From JAJRRS01 sp965230275 (GTDB lineage: Bacteria; Planctomycetota; Phycisphaerae; Phycisphaerales; Phycisphaeraceae), in contig CBDDKO010000002.1 in assembly GCA_965230275.1 (NCBI GenBank), positions 1,302,001 to 1,366,000 of the forward strand: DNA of 64,000 bases. The letters are read 5' to 3'. Made by a program: the position numbers and the translations under genes. The notes below the pieces were generated by a model, which was not told the DNA's origin, did not search any database, and saw nothing but the letters and a program-made list of their open reading frames with translations. Shown here piece by piece: positions 1 to 9,003 of this stretch. Position 1 is the stretch's first letter. Each line of letters begins with the position of its first letter.

Positions 1-225
1 TGCTCGGTCAGCCAACTCGCGCTGGCGTGGTGCATGCATCAGCCGGCCATCACCAGCCCGATCATCGGGCCCCGCACGATGGACCAACTCAACGACAATC
101 TCGCGGCGGCGGACGTCGAGATCAACGACGAAGACCGCAAGGCGTTAGACGAAGTCAGCCCACCCGGCCGCGCGGTCCACGCCTACTACGAAGCCGACTT
201 CGGCCCGCACCCGCATCGGTGGTGA
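1..225 (+). CDS. Aldo/keto reductase, C-terminal fragment (cut by window edge)
   Basis: An open frame runs from base 1 without a start codon to TGA at 223-225, about 74 residues. It begins in SVSQLALAWCMHQPAITSPI and continues IIGPRTMDQLNDNL. This matches the last strand and helix of the aldo/keto reductase TIM barrel, where the IIGPR(T/S)xxQL segment contributes to NADPH adenine and phosphate binding. The family reduces carbonyls with NADPH in the cytoplasm; the substrate cannot be told because the catalytic Tyr/His part lies outside the window. The gene is convergent with the globin gene that ends 6 bp further on. Confidence 0.8.
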   Translation, partial: CSVSQLALAWCMHQPAITSPIIGPRTMDQLNDNLAAADVEINDEDRKALDEVSPPGRAVHAYYEADFGPHPHRW

Positions 226-231
226 GCCGCC

Positions 232-633
232 CTACTGCTGTGGCGTATTGATCATGAACGTCGCCGCAGCATCGAAAAATGCGCGGAGGGTCTGGTTGAC
301 CTCATCGGTGAATCCTGATTCGACGACGGCCTCGTCCATGCGCTCGACCCAACGGTCACGGGCCAGCTGATCGATCTTGTATGGCATGTGCCTGGCGCGG
401 AGCCGGGGATCGCCGCGCTCTTGCGAGTAGCGGTGCGGCCCACCGAAGCGCTGGACCAGGAACTCGCGCAGCCGGTGCTCGGCGCCTTCCAGGTCGTGTT
501 CAGGGTAGATCGACGCGAGCACGTCGTCCTGCGGGACACGTTTGAAGAACGCGGCGCAGAGCCGGTCGAAGCCGTCTTCGCCGATTGCGTCGTAGACCCG
601 GTCGTCTAAATGGAAGTCGCCCATGAGGGGCAT
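232..633 (-). CDS. Group II (trHbO/YjbI-like) truncated haemoglobin
   Basis: A 133-residue protein, the usual length for a 2-over-2 globin. The typical group II signature is visible: FGGP at residues 63-66, YSQERGDPRLRARHMPYKI with the probable proximal haem ligand His82, and RDRWVERM with the group-specific Trp95. Such proteins bind O2 or NO in the cytoplasm and are usually linked to oxygen delivery or protection from oxidative or nitrosative stress; the physiological role here is not shown by the sequence. MGDF three codons downstream is an alternative start; neither start has a strong Shine-Dalgarno. It stands alone, convergent with the aldo/keto reductase. Confidence 0.9.
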   Translation of the reverse strand: MPLMGDFHLDDRVYDAIGEDGFDRLCAAFFKRVPQDDVLASIYPEHDLEGAEHRLREFLVQRFGGPHRYSQERGDPRLRARHMPYKIDQLARDRWVERMDEAVVESGFTDEVNQTLRAFFDAAATFMINTPQQ

Positions 634-687
634 GATAGGGCAAAACGGCGTGGGTGTAGCTACGGACGCGCGACCTGGTCGCCCGCG

Positions 688-927
688 CTAATGGCCTGAA
701 AGATACGTGACCAACAATACAACATATACTATTGTGCATGCGATGGCCATTAAGATGAATGGGATGAACATCACCTTCTCCATGCGCTCGTTTTTAACAA
801 TATAGCTATCCCACGGATATTTGATACGTCGCAGTTGTCTGCGAAATATAATTATCAGCCATACCAAGGATATGAATACGCCAGTCACTATGACATAGAT
901 CAATTCAGTATCTGCTAGCGTCAGCAT
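688..927 (-). CDS. Small two-helix membrane protein, unknown function
   Basis: 79 residues with two hydrophobic segments, at about 10-28 (ending in a basic FRRQLRRIKYPW stretch) and about 53-75, so a small bitopic hairpin membrane protein is predicted. I recognise no family. The DNA from about 690 to 960 is clearly richer in A+T than both neighbours, which may mean recent acquisition or simply weak constraint. Located between the globin gene and the HAD hydrolase, all on the minus strand but separated by 54 and 66 bp, so an operon is uncertain. Confidence 0.5.
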   Translation of the reverse strand: MLTLADTELIYVIVTGVFISLVWLIIIFRRQLRRIKYPWDSYIVKNERMEKVMFIPFILMAIACTIVYVVLLVTYLSGH

Positions 928-993
928 TCGTAGCCCCGATGTATACTGAACATCTGATCATCCACGGCACCGACCATAGCTACTCGATGTAAC

Positions 994-1698
994 TTAGACG
1001 TGAATCATATTAAGCAGAGGCGCGGGGTCGGTCAGATCATCGACGGCGATGTCCGCGCCGGCGTCGCGCAGCTCCTCGGCGGGCGTGCGCCCTGTGGCAA
1101 CGGCGAAGGCGGTCAGGCCGTGAGCCTTGGCGCAATTGATGTCGTGGGGCGTGTCGCCGATGACGATCACGCGGGCCGGATCGGGCTCGGCTTGTGTGGT
1201 TCTCTGATAGCGCTTCAGCGCAAGCTCGGCGAGGCCCGGGCGTGAGTCGGCCTCATCGCCAAAGCAGCCGAGGGTGAACCAATCGCGCTTAAGGCCCGCG
1301 GCCTCGATCTTGAGCTTGGCGGTCTGGGCGTAATTACCGGTGAGCAGACCGAGGATGACGTCGCCTTGTTGCTTGACGCGCTCACGCAGTGTGTCGATCA
1401 GGTCGTGTACGCCGGGCAGCGGATCGATGGCGTGGCCGTCTTCTTCGATCAGGCGCTGTAACTCACGGGTGTAGACCGCGCGGAAGTCGTCGTGCTTGTC
1501 GATGACATCGGGATCGGGGCAGTTGGCGATAGCATCCTTGAAGATGAGCGGATCGAGCCGGCCGCCAAAGGACACGCCCTCGAATGAAAAGCCCTCGCCA
1601 CAGACCTGATCGCCGGCCGTTTTCATCGCGACCTGCCCCAGGCCGCGTGCGTTGACCAGCGTCAGGTCCACGTCGAACAGCAAGAGGGTGTGCGGCAT
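994..1698 (-). CDS. HAD-superfamily hydrolase (phosphoglycolate-phosphatase-like)
   Basis: 234 residues from the ATG at 1698; a GTG three codons earlier is also possible. Motif I is FDVDLTL with nucleophile Asp9 and Asp11, a cap domain follows (about residues 15-90), motif II is the LLTGN stretch, and motif IV is VIVIGDTPHDINCAKAHG. This order is that of class C1-capped HAD phosphatases such as phosphoglycolate phosphatase (Gph) or beta-phosphoglucomutase. It would hydrolyse a small phosphorylated metabolite with Mg2+ in the cytoplasm; the substrate is not predictable. The 3' neighbour is the long secreted repeat protein's coding region, starting 45 bp away. Confidence 0.85.
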   Translation of the reverse strand: MPHTLLLFDVDLTLVNARGLGQVAMKTAGDQVCGEGFSFEGVSFGGRLDPLIFKDAIANCPDPDVIDKHDDFRAVYTRELQRLIEEDGHAIDPLPGVHDLIDTLRERVKQQGDVILGLLTGNYAQTAKLKIEAAGLKRDWFTLGCFGDEADSRPGLAELALKRYQRTTQAEPDPARVIVIGDTPHDINCAKAHGLTAFAVATGRTPAEELRDAGADIAVDDLTDPAPLLNMIHV

Positions 1699-1742
1699 CG
1701 TGCTCACGGTCGGGTCATCCTGACGGGGTTTACTTCAATCAC

Positions 1743-4271
1743 TCAGGGGAGCCAGGGTGCGTCGTCGTCGGCCCCGGGCTGCTGGGTGGGGGGCGGCGTC
1801 TCGGACGGGCCGAAGAGGCCTTCCAGCGGATCGGCGATCAGCGGATCGGTCTGTGTGTCGGCTTCGCCCTGCTGTTCGGCCAGGAGCTTGGCGTCTTCCT
1901 CGAAGCCGGTCTTCATGGCCGTGGCAAAAGCGCGTATGGTAGGATCGTCGTGGCGGATCGCGTCGGTCAGCGCGGGGCTGGTGGCCGAATCGGCTTTCAT
2001 GACCAGGTAGACAATACGGACCAGCGGGTCGTCGCTGCGCCCGGCAAGGTCGATCACGCGCTGCGAAACGGGATTGCCTTCCTCGTCGGGGAGCATGAAG
2101 CGGACGGTCCATGCCTTGAGCAAACGATTGAAGCTCGGGTAGCGCTGGCCGATGGTGTCACTGACTCTGGCACGCAGGTCCAAGGCCTCGGTCGACTCGG
2201 CGGGCTGACGCGCAACGACCAGCAGCCGAGCGATCGCCAGGGCGCGTGTGGCGTCATCGGTGGCGTCGACATCCTTGATCCATAGCTGGAGGTTGCTGGG
2301 CGTGGCGGGTGTGCCGCGTGCGAGCAGCGAGCCTGCATTGCGTAAGGCACCCAGCGGGCCGGGGACAACCGCGCCGTTGGGCATCGGCCTCGGGTCGAGG
2401 ATCGCGGTGGTCGAGAAGCTGATCGGTTCGGTGGGGTACAAGGCGGTGAGTTGGCCCAGGTCGAACCGGTCGAGCCTGATCTCGGCCTGGATCCGTTCGC
2501 CGGGCTGGAGCGTCAGGCGCCGGCCGAGGTGGAAGAACGTCGGCTGCAGCTGGCCCATCGGCTCGTTGCGCAGAGACGGGAGGTTGCTGACCATCAGCAG
2601 CGGCTGGACCGCGCTGTTGGGCCCGACCGACAGCGGGAAGCGCGTCGCGTTCATGAGCGTGACTTCACCGATCATCGGCTGGAGGTACCCGAACGAGCCG
2701 GGCGAGACGCGCAGGCTCAGGCGGACCCAGGGCGAAACCGTCAGGGCGGGTGTCCACAACTGTCTTGGGATGTCATCGACAAGGACACGCAGCGGGATGC
2801 CCTGGCTGGTGGGGACGATGGTCTTGCCCATCTGGTGCAGTCGGTGAGCGGCGACAACCGAGGCCATGGACCCGGGGTTGTCCCAGATCATCTGCTGATA
2901 CAGCGTAGCGCGCTGCTCGTCATCAAGGCCGGGCATCGACGCGAGCCCGAGGCGTGCGAACATGTCTTCACCGCCGAGCGCTTCAAAGATGCGCCTGGCG
3001 CTGTCGTGCTCGCCTTCGCGCAAGGCCAACCAGCCGACCGCGAGCCTGCCGACCTCGTCCTGGTCCTCCAACAGACTGACACGGTGCTTGACCCAGGCCG
3101 GGTCCTGGTTGAACACGGCGGCGATCCAGATGAGTTGCTTGATCAGGTTCTGGCGCTGCTCGAGGTCTTCGGTGGCACCGGACGATTCCTGCAGGCGCTT
3201 AAATGATTCCTCCGCGGCGACGGGGTTCGTCTCATAGAGCAAGATCAGGCGGGCGAACTCGAGCGTCGGCGGCAGCGGCGGGAGGTCGTCCAGCGACGGC
3301 GGCTCGGGCTCGGCGTCCTCGTCCACCACCAGGTCGGGATTCTGGGCGTCGGCAAGCTGCTTCATGAACAGCTGCAACTCCAGCAACAACGGCTGGACCT
3401 CGTCGCCCCGGCCGGCGGCGATCAGGCACAGGGCGTACTGAGTCAGCAACTCGAACCGTGACTGGATGTCCACAAGCTCCATCGCCACGTCGAACTGATC
3501 GAGCGCCTGGCCGTAGACCCCTTCCTGCATCAGCAGGTTGGCCAGCGCGGCACGGACCGTGGGATCGACGGGGCTGGCCTTGAGCATGCCGACCAGCGCG
3601 GCACCCTGTTGCCTCGGGCTGCCTTCGCGGTCGAGGGTGAGTTGATACATCATCGCGGCGGCATCGGGGTTGGCCGGGTCCAGTTTGATGGCGTAACCCA
3701 ACCATGCGCCGGCGCGTCGCTCATCGCCGATTTCCTGCGCGACCTGGGCGGCGATCGTCGACAGGCGCGACCGCAGCGGTGCGGAGAGCTGTACCGCGCC
3801 TTCGGAGCGAAGCATGCGCTCCAGCGCTGCGAGGTATTCATCGATCGATTCGATGCTGGAAAGCCGGGCTTGGATCAGCTGCAGCTGAGCGGCGTCATCG
3901 TCGGGAGCGAGGCGCAGGTAGTTGCGCAACGAATCGATCAGCATCTGCTGATCTTCGATGCCCGCCGCCATGGAGATGCGGAACTCCCACAGGCCGACGT
4001 CGTCGGGAGCGAGGTCGGTGGCCATGTCCAGGAGGATGCGCGTCCGTTCGATCTGATCGGGACGTGGGGCCTGGGTACGGCCGTAGGAGGACTGGGCCAT
4101 GGCCATGAGTTGATCGGCGAGCATCTGCTCGGTGCTGCCGGAATCGGGGAAGGCCAGGTCCTGTGCCTTGGTCGGGGCGGCGCTGAGGGCAACGCCCAGC
4201 CCGATCACGAGGCCTAGGGCCGATAACATAGACTTGACGGAACGGGTGTGTCGGATCATATGCTTCATCAT
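1743..4271 (-). CDS. Large secreted alpha-helical repeat (TPR-like) protein
   Basis: 842 residues. The N-terminus has a basic stretch (MIRHTRSVKS) followed by a hydrophobic core and a signal peptidase-like AAPTKAQ, so export is predicted. Residues from about 45 to 500 are helical with degenerate tetratricopeptide spacing (for example GAWLGYAIKLDPANPDAAAM and AALANLLMQEGVYGQALDQF). A beta-rich middle part (about 500-640, LRVSPGSFGYLQPMIGEVTL) is followed by another helical part and a Pro/Asp-rich tail. No enzymatic motif was found. It is probably a periplasmic scaffold or envelope protein. Planctomycetes carry many such lineage-specific proteins; I cannot assign a named family. Confidence 0.8.
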   Translation of the reverse strand: MMKHMIRHTRSVKSMLSALGLVIGLGVALSAAPTKAQDLAFPDSGSTEQMLADQLMAMAQSSYGRTQAPRPDQIERTRILLDMATDLAPDDVGLWEFRISMAAGIEDQQMLIDSLRNYLRLAPDDDAAQLQLIQARLSSIESIDEYLAALERMLRSEGAVQLSAPLRSRLSTIAAQVAQEIGDERRAGAWLGYAIKLDPANPDAAAMMYQLTLDREGSPRQQGAALVGMLKASPVDPTVRAALANLLMQEGVYGQALDQFDVAMELVDIQSRFELLTQYALCLIAAGRGDEVQPLLLELQLFMKQLADAQNPDLVVDEDAEPEPPSLDDLPPLPPTLEFARLILLYETNPVAAEESFKRLQESSGATEDLEQRQNLIKQLIWIAAVFNQDPAWVKHRVSLLEDQDEVGRLAVGWLALREGEHDSARRIFEALGGEDMFARLGLASMPGLDDEQRATLYQQMIWDNPGSMASVVAAHRLHQMGKTIVPTSQGIPLRVLVDDIPRQLWTPALTVSPWVRLSLRVSPGSFGYLQPMIGEVTLMNATRFPLSVGPNSAVQPLLMVSNLPSLRNEPMGQLQPTFFHLGRRLTLQPGERIQAEIRLDRFDLGQLTALYPTEPISFSTTAILDPRPMPNGAVVPGPLGALRNAGSLLARGTPATPSNLQLWIKDVDATDDATRALAIARLLVVARQPAESTEALDLRARVSDTIGQRYPSFNRLLKAWTVRFMLPDEEGNPVSQRVIDLAGRSDDPLVRIVYLVMKADSATSPALTDAIRHDDPTIRAFATAMKTGFEEDAKLLAEQQGEADTQTDPLIADPLEGLFGPSETPPPTQQPGADDDAPWLP

Positions 4272-4309
4272 CGGTCGGTCACTCGGTGCCGGTTATCACA
4301 AAGCGTGGA

Positions 4310-4624
4310 TCATAACGGCTTTCCGGCCCACATGAGCCAGAGAGCCAACGGCATCCAGCCGAAGAAGACCATCACGGTGGTCAGTTTCATAAACCCTGTC
4401 ACGGCCCGGGACGCGCCCGGTACCAGGTCGTCCGCGACCAAGATCATCAGCAAATAAAACCCAGCCGACAATGCTCCTACGGCCAATATCGGCGTTGTGT
4501 TCTCGATCAGCCAGAATCCGCCGATCATCGCGGCCCCCGATAACACCATCCCGGCCGACAGCTTCACCCCCCTGCCCAAGCCCCGCAGGGCCGCCTGCCG
4601 GCTCGTGGACGGCCGATGCATCAA
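4310..4624 (-). CDS. Small integral membrane protein, unknown function
   Basis: 104 residues with three likely transmembrane helices (about 22-40, 46-65 and 80-101) separated by short loops; a basic N-terminus (RQAALRGLGRGVK) suggests a cytoplasmic start. Its ATG overlaps the trpA stop codon by four bases (ATGA at 4621-4624), so it is translationally coupled to trpA. I recognise no family, and the link to tryptophan synthesis may be only positional. Confidence 0.7.
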   Translation of the reverse strand: MMHRPSTSRQAALRGLGRGVKLSAGMVLSGAAMIGGFWLIENTTPILAVGALSAGFYLLMILVADDLVPGASRAVTGFMKLTTVMVFFGWMPLALWLMWAGKPL

Positions 4625-5436
4625 CCCGCCTTTACCGGGCCCAGGCCCGATGCCAACTCCTCAGTGAAGTCCTTGACCGCACGTACCGCCTGGTCCTCGC
4701 CCCGATCCCTGGCCTCGGCGACCCGGCGCATCAGCCCCGAGCCGACAATCACCGCATCCGAGACCGACACGACTTGCCGGACGTGGTCCGCGGAGCTAAT
4801 CCCGAAGCCGACGGTCATGGGCAGGTCCGTCACGGTTTGTAGACGCTTGATCCGGGTGGGTAGTTCCGGGGGCAGTTCACTTTGCTCGCCGGTAATCCCG
4901 GACCTTGCGACGACGTAGACAAAACCGGTGCTCGCTTTGGCGATCTGCTCTGCCCGGTCGTCGGGGGTGGTCGGAGCGATAAGCATGCTGAGGATCAGCC
5001 CCGCCTTGGCCGAGGCTTCCCGTGCCGGGCCGGAGGCTTCCAGCGGCAGGTCGGGGAAGATGAACCCGTCGAAGCCGGCGTCCTTGGCGTCGCCGATGAA
5101 CTTGCCCAGGCCGAACCGGTGGACAATGGAGTAGCTGACCATCGCGACCAAGCCGATATCGAGGCCGGCGCGTTTCTGGGACACCATGTCGAACACCTTG
5201 CCGACCTGCACGCCATGGTCCAGCGCGTAGGTCATCGACGCCTGGATCACCGGGCCATCGGCGATGGGGTCGGAGAACGGGATGCCCAACTCGCAGATCG
5301 ACGCCCCGGCGTCCTGCACGGCGGTGAGCATGTCGCCGGTCGCCTCGACGCTGGGATCGCCGGCGGTGAGATACGGCATGAGCGCTTTGCCCTGCTGCGC
5401 CCGCAAGTCCTGAAATAGCCTGTCGATCCTGTTCAT
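4621..5436 (-). CDS. trpA: Tryptophan synthase alpha subunit
   Basis: 271 residues, normal length. TrpA cleaves indole-3-glycerol phosphate to indole and glyceraldehyde 3-phosphate; the indole is channelled to TrpB. The catalytic pair falls exactly at the positions known from enteric TrpA: Glu49 in CELGIPFSDP and Asp60 in SDPIADGP. The phosphate-binding end is visible as VGFGISSADHV and IVGSGLMRR. TrpB is not in this window, so the trp genes are split at least beyond this segment. The downstream partner is a small membrane protein overlapping by 4 bp. Confidence 0.96.
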   Translation of the reverse strand: MNRIDRLFQDLRAQQGKALMPYLTAGDPSVEATGDMLTAVQDAGASICELGIPFSDPIADGPVIQASMTYALDHGVQVGKVFDMVSQKRAGLDIGLVAMVSYSIVHRFGLGKFIGDAKDAGFDGFIFPDLPLEASGPAREASAKAGLILSMLIAPTTPDDRAEQIAKASTGFVYVVARSGITGEQSELPPELPTRIKRLQTVTDLPMTVGFGISSADHVRQVVSVSDAVIVGSGLMRRVAEARDRGEDQAVRAVKDFTEELASGLGPVKAG

Positions 5437-5492
5437 AGACCCAGTAGGATAAGCCCCCCCGTCAAGGCGGGCAATCGGCTGCTATGTATGCG

Positions 5493-5741
5493 CTACAGAC
5501 CCCGGTAATGCTTGATCTGGGCGGGTCGATAGGGCCCGGCGATGAAGTAGGCCAGCGAGCCTAGGGGGCCGACCAAGGCGATGACCAGGATCCAGACGGC
5601 CTGGTTATCCATGTTGTGGGTCGCGGCGTGGATGAGTGAGTACAGCCAGAAAATCAATATCCCGATCCCGATCAGGGCGAAGACCAGCAAGATAAAGCAC
5701 GGGATCAGCGAGAATGCGGCGGAGGGGTCTTGTCCGTTCAT
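5493..5741 (-). CDS. PLDc_N-like small membrane protein
   Basis: 82 residues from the ATG at 5741; an earlier start would add 12 residues of poor quality. Two transmembrane helices are separated by a loop: residues about 10-32 (IPCFILLVFALIGIGILIFW) and about 45-66 (WILVIALVGPLGSLAYFIAG). The spacing with GPLGSLAYFIAG just before the C-terminus is typical of the phospholipase-D-nuclease N-terminal (PLDc_N) domain family of short membrane proteins, whose function is unknown. It is divergent from the polyphosphate kinase gene. Confidence 0.7.
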   Translation of the reverse strand: MNGQDPSAAFSLIPCFILLVFALIGIGILIFWLYSLIHAATHNMDNQAVWILVIALVGPLGSLAYFIAGPYRPAQIKHYRGL

Positions 5742-5803
5742 GGGATAGATGATACCTATTGATCGGTTCGCAAGCACCGGTGTGACACTTCGAGAGGAAA
5801 AGC

Positions 5804-6703
5804 ATGGAAACGAAGGAACTGATCAAACGGGCTCGCGCATTTTCGCGCCCCTACCGTGTGACCGACGGCAGAGGATTCAAACTCGCCGACGTCGATCCCG
5901 AGGACACCCAGCATCTGGATCGCGAAGACAAGCCCAAGGCCAAGCAGATGCTCGCCGAGGGCGTCGAGGCGATGCGGGAAATGCAGGAGATGCTGTACGC
6001 GCAGGACCGCTGGTCGGTGCTGCTGATGTTCCAGGCGATGGACGCGGCGGGCAAAGACGGGGCGATCAAGCACGTGATGTCCGGCGTGAACCCGCAGGGC
6101 TGCCAGGTGTTCTCCTTCAAACGGCCCAGCAGCGAAGAGATGGATCACGACTATCTGTGGCGCTGCATGAAGCGATTACCCGAGCGCGGCCGGATCGGCG
6201 TGTTCAACCGGTCGTACTACGAAGAGACGCTGGTGGTGCGTGTGCATCCCGAGATCCTCAAGGGCCAGAAGCTGCCGCCGAAGCTGGTAACTAAAAACAT
6301 CTGGAAGCAGCGCTTCGAGGACATCTGCGGGTTCGAGCGGTACCTGGCGCGCAACGGTGTAGCGATCTGCAAGTTCTTCCTGCACGTCTCCAAAGAAGAG
6401 CAGCTGTCGCGCTTCATGGATCGGCTCAACGAGCCGGAGAAGCACTGGAAGTTCTCCAAGGCCGACGTCGAAGAGCGCAAGTACTGGGACGACTATCAGA
6501 AGGCGTACCAGGATGTGATCCGCAACACCTCGGCCAAACACGCGCCGTGGTACGTGATACCGGCGGACAACAAGTGGTTCACCCGCCTGGTCGTCGCATC
6601 GGCCGTCATCGACACGCTCAACGGGCTGGACCTGGCGTTTCCCAAGATCAACGCGAAGCAGAAACGGGAACTCGCCGAAGCCCGTCGCACGTTGCAAGGA
6701 TGA
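5804..6703 (+). CDS. ppk2: PPK2-family polyphosphate:nucleotide phosphotransferase
   Basis: 299 residues, one PPK2 domain. Walker A is MDAAGKDGAIKH (Lys84) and Walker B is the VFNRSYYEE stretch (residues 133-141). The GVNPQGCQVFSFKRPS segment between them is typical of PPK2 enzymes closest to the class III type, which can phosphorylate AMP and ADP with polyphosphate as donor. The reaction is cytoplasmic and links polyphosphate stores to nucleotide pools; donor and acceptor preference cannot be fixed from sequence. An AGAGGAAA ribosome-binding site lies about 8 bp before the ATG. It stands alone, followed by the converging protease gene. Confidence 0.93.
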   Translation: METKELIKRARAFSRPYRVTDGRGFKLADVDPEDTQHLDREDKPKAKQMLAEGVEAMREMQEMLYAQDRWSVLLMFQAMDAAGKDGAIKHVMSGVNPQGCQVFSFKRPSSEEMDHDYLWRCMKRLPERGRIGVFNRSYYEETLVVRVHPEILKGQKLPPKLVTKNIWKQRFEDICGFERYLARNGVAICKFFLHVSKEEQLSRFMDRLNEPEKHWKFSKADVEERKYWDDYQKAYQDVIRNTSAKHAPWYVIPADNKWFTRLVVASAVIDTLNGLDLAFPKINAKQKRELAEARRTLQG

Positions 6704-6754
6704 GCCTGGTCTGCGGGGTCGATACAGCCTTTCAGCGTCAGACCGCCAAGTTCC

Positions 6755-7624
6755 TTACTCCTGCTCTTCGCCGAACAGGTCCAGGATGCTCTGGTAGGGC
6801 ACGCAGTTGTAGAACACCATCTGCAGGTTCTGCTGCTGGTCTTCGTGCTCGTGGTAATAGACGCTGTTGGTTGTGGTGACCAGGCCCACGACCTGGCCCC
6901 GGTCGTTAAAGATAGGCCCGCCGGACGAGCCCTTGGCAAACTCGGTAGTGACCTGAACCCGTCGGACGCTCGGGCCGCCCGGCTTGGGGGCCATGAAGAA
7001 TCGTGACACCTCTCCGGAGCTGTAGCTGTAGAACCGCCCGGTTGGGTGGCTGATGGAATGGACGCGTTGCCCGACCTTGGCCTGCCGCGCGATCGGCAGC
7101 GGCTTGAACGGGCCTTCGCCACCCAGCTGGATCAGAGCGACGTCGTCCGCTTCACTCGACGCCAGGACCTCGACCACCGGCACAACCCGGCCGTCCCGGG
7201 TACGCGCGATCATGGTCAGGTTGTCGGCACTTTCGACCACGTGGTGATTCGTCACCGCTAATCCCGATTCGCTGACGATGAATCCGGTGGCACAGTTGGC
7301 GTGGTGGTTATCGCAATGACCACAAAGGTACACCCCCGCGATGACCAGCACGCCCTCGCAGGCCCGCTCGTAGAGGTCGCCATCTTCCGGATGCAATTCA
7401 TCGGGCGCCGGCGCGGTGATCGGTGCCTTGGACCGTTGCAGCTGCTCGTTTAACACAGCCTGCTCGGTCGTTTCGCCTTCGTTGATCAACTCGGTGGCGG
7501 CCCGTTCCATCGACCGTTTGATCGAGAAGTCTCGGATAAAGACCGGCCCCGGCTCCCCGAGAGACGGGACCACCCACATCAACACACACGCAACAATAAG
7601 GATCACTCGGCTGGACTTGCACAT
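6755..7624 (-). CDS. Secreted trypsin-like (S1C/HtrA-type) serine protease without PDZ domain
   Basis: 289 residues with an N-terminal hydrophobic signal segment (residues 7-23). The catalytic triad is visible: His128 in AVTNHHVV, Asp161 in DDVALIQL, Ser234 in KGSSGGPIF. The protease domain fills the C-terminal two thirds and there is no PDZ domain after it, unlike DegP. A Cys/His-rich insert (CGHCDNHHANC, residues 101-111) sits just before the His motif and could bind metal or form disulfides. Role inferred: periplasmic or surface proteolysis. The gene is convergent with ppk2 and 38 bp downstream of the permease gene. Confidence 0.88.
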   Translation of the reverse strand: MCKSSRVILIVACVLMWVVPSLGEPGPVFIRDFSIKRSMERAATELINEGETTEQAVLNEQLQRSKAPITAPAPDELHPEDGDLYERACEGVLVIAGVYLCGHCDNHHANCATGFIVSESGLAVTNHHVVESADNLTMIARTRDGRVVPVVEVLASSEADDVALIQLGGEGPFKPLPIARQAKVGQRVHSISHPTGRFYSYSSGEVSRFFMAPKPGGPSVRRVQVTTEFAKGSSGGPIFNDRGQVVGLVTTTNSVYYHEHEDQQQNLQMVFYNCVPYQSILDLFGEEQE

Positions 7625-7664
7625 CACGATAGCACTCCAGGAAGTAACGGGGCCTGTCGGCCGC

Positions 7665-8942
7665 CTAGGTTTTCACCTTCTGCATCACGAACGCCGCCAG
7701 CGGCAGGTAGACCACGATCGGGAACCACGCGGCGGCCACCGGATTCAGCGGGCCTGAAACCATCTCCGGCAGCGTCATCCCCCCGATCCACACGCCGATA
7801 CACATCCCCGCCGCCTTGACCGATTGCAGCAGCATGTTCCCCGGGGCACGCAGCATGAAGTACGGCAGCCCCATCGCCAGGATCAACACGTTGACCACCA
7901 GCAGGCACACCCGTCCCCACTTCGTCCGCGTCACCTCGTCCCGCATCGCCGCCGAAACCGCCTGGCTGTGCTGCATCTGCTGTAGCTGGCTCACGGGCAG
8001 CATCCGGATGTAGTCGGCATCACGGCGTATCTTGATCAGCGTCGGGGACAGGTCGGTCTTGTAGAAGTCGATCGGCCGGCTGCCGCTGCTGACCGACTCG
8101 ACCGGCGACGTGCCGGGCTGACCCACGACCTGGTAGCCGTCGATCAGTTCCCAGCCCTCGCGATCACCGTCCCATAAAGCCTGGGACGCCGTGACATGGC
8201 CGATCTGTACGGCGTTCTCGTTACGGATGACCACACGCATGCCCGTCAGCTGTTCGTGCTCGGCGTCGAACTTCGTTGCGCTGATCAGTGCGCCCCGTTC
8301 GTCGGGGATGTACTGGAACGCAAAGCGTTCGATCGTGGCGTGCTTGAGCTGCGACTGCTTACGCCCGAGCTTGCCCGCCAACTCCGGCACAATGAACTCC
8401 TGCACGGGTAAGGCTAGAAGGTTCAAGGCGATCCCGGCGACCAGGATCGGCATCGATACTCGGTACAGGCTGATCCCGCTGGACACCATCGCCGTGAGTT
8501 CCCGGCTGCGTCCAAGGCCCGACAGCGTGAAGCCCATCGCCGCCACGACGATCAGGCCGGAGAAAAAGGCGTAGACCAGGATGAGTAACGGCCCGTAGAA
8601 GTCCGTGATGATCCAACACACCCCGACCAGGTTCTTCACCCCCCCGGGCTCGCAGCGGTCCAGCAGCGATTCGGTGTCCTCGACACTCAGCCGCATCCGC
8701 TCGGCGATCTTACCGACACCGGTGCCGGCATCGACCATCTCGATCAACTCACTGGCGGGCAGACCCATCAGCTCCGCCTGACGCGCCACCGTCTGCCGGC
8801 GTGCCCAGCTCTCGCCGCCTTCGAGGAACTCATCGAGATTCACGATCAGGTCCACCACGACAAACAACGTCATCAGGACCACGTAAAGGATCACGAAGTT
8901 GATGACGAACTGTCGGATGATGTAGGCGTCGAGGGTTTTCAA
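7665..8942 (-). CDS. LptF/LptG-family permease (second of pair)
   Basis: 425 residues. An N-terminal MKTLDAYIIRQFVINFVILY helix, transmembrane helices at about 120-150 and 160-185, a periplasmic beta-rich domain at about 200-320 and C-terminal helices with MGLPYFMLRAPGN form the LptF/LptG (YjgP/YjgQ) plan. These permeases, with the ATPase LptB, extract lipopolysaccharide-like lipid from the inner membrane. A start at TTG (8940-8942) is required, with no good ribosome-binding site. About 60 extra helical residues lie between the first and second membrane helices (about 45-100). It follows the other permease by 61 bp, so both are probably one operon. Confidence 0.85.
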   Translation of the reverse strand: MKTLDAYIIRQFVINFVILYVVLMTLFVVVDLIVNLDEFLEGGESWARRQTVARQAELMGLPASELIEMVDAGTGVGKIAERMRLSVEDTESLLDRCEPGGVKNLVGVCWIITDFYGPLLILVYAFFSGLIVVAAMGFTLSGLGRSRELTAMVSSGISLYRVSMPILVAGIALNLLALPVQEFIVPELAGKLGRKQSQLKHATIERFAFQYIPDERGALISATKFDAEHEQLTGMRVVIRNENAVQIGHVTASQALWDGDREGWELIDGYQVVGQPGTSPVESVSSGSRPIDFYKTDLSPTLIKIRRDADYIRMLPVSQLQQMQHSQAVSAAMRDEVTRTKWGRVCLLVVNVLILAMGLPYFMLRAPGNMLLQSVKAAGMCIGVWIGGMTLPEMVSGPLNPVAAAWFPIVVYLPLAAFVMQKVKT

Positions 8943-8946
8943 GGGT

Positions 8947-8960
8947 GGGTTCGGGGTTCG
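8947..8960. repeat. Short heptanucleotide repeat (GGGTTCG x2)
   Basis: Two exact GGGTTCG units followed by the partial unit GGTAG lie 4 bp upstream of the TTG start of the second LptF/G-type gene. It is the shortest of several 7-bp-period arrays in the window and would be unremarkable alone. Confidence 0.6.
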
Positions 8961-9003
8961 GGTAGTGCTTACTTGAAGGTTAAGAGGCCTCGCGGGTTTG
9001 GTA

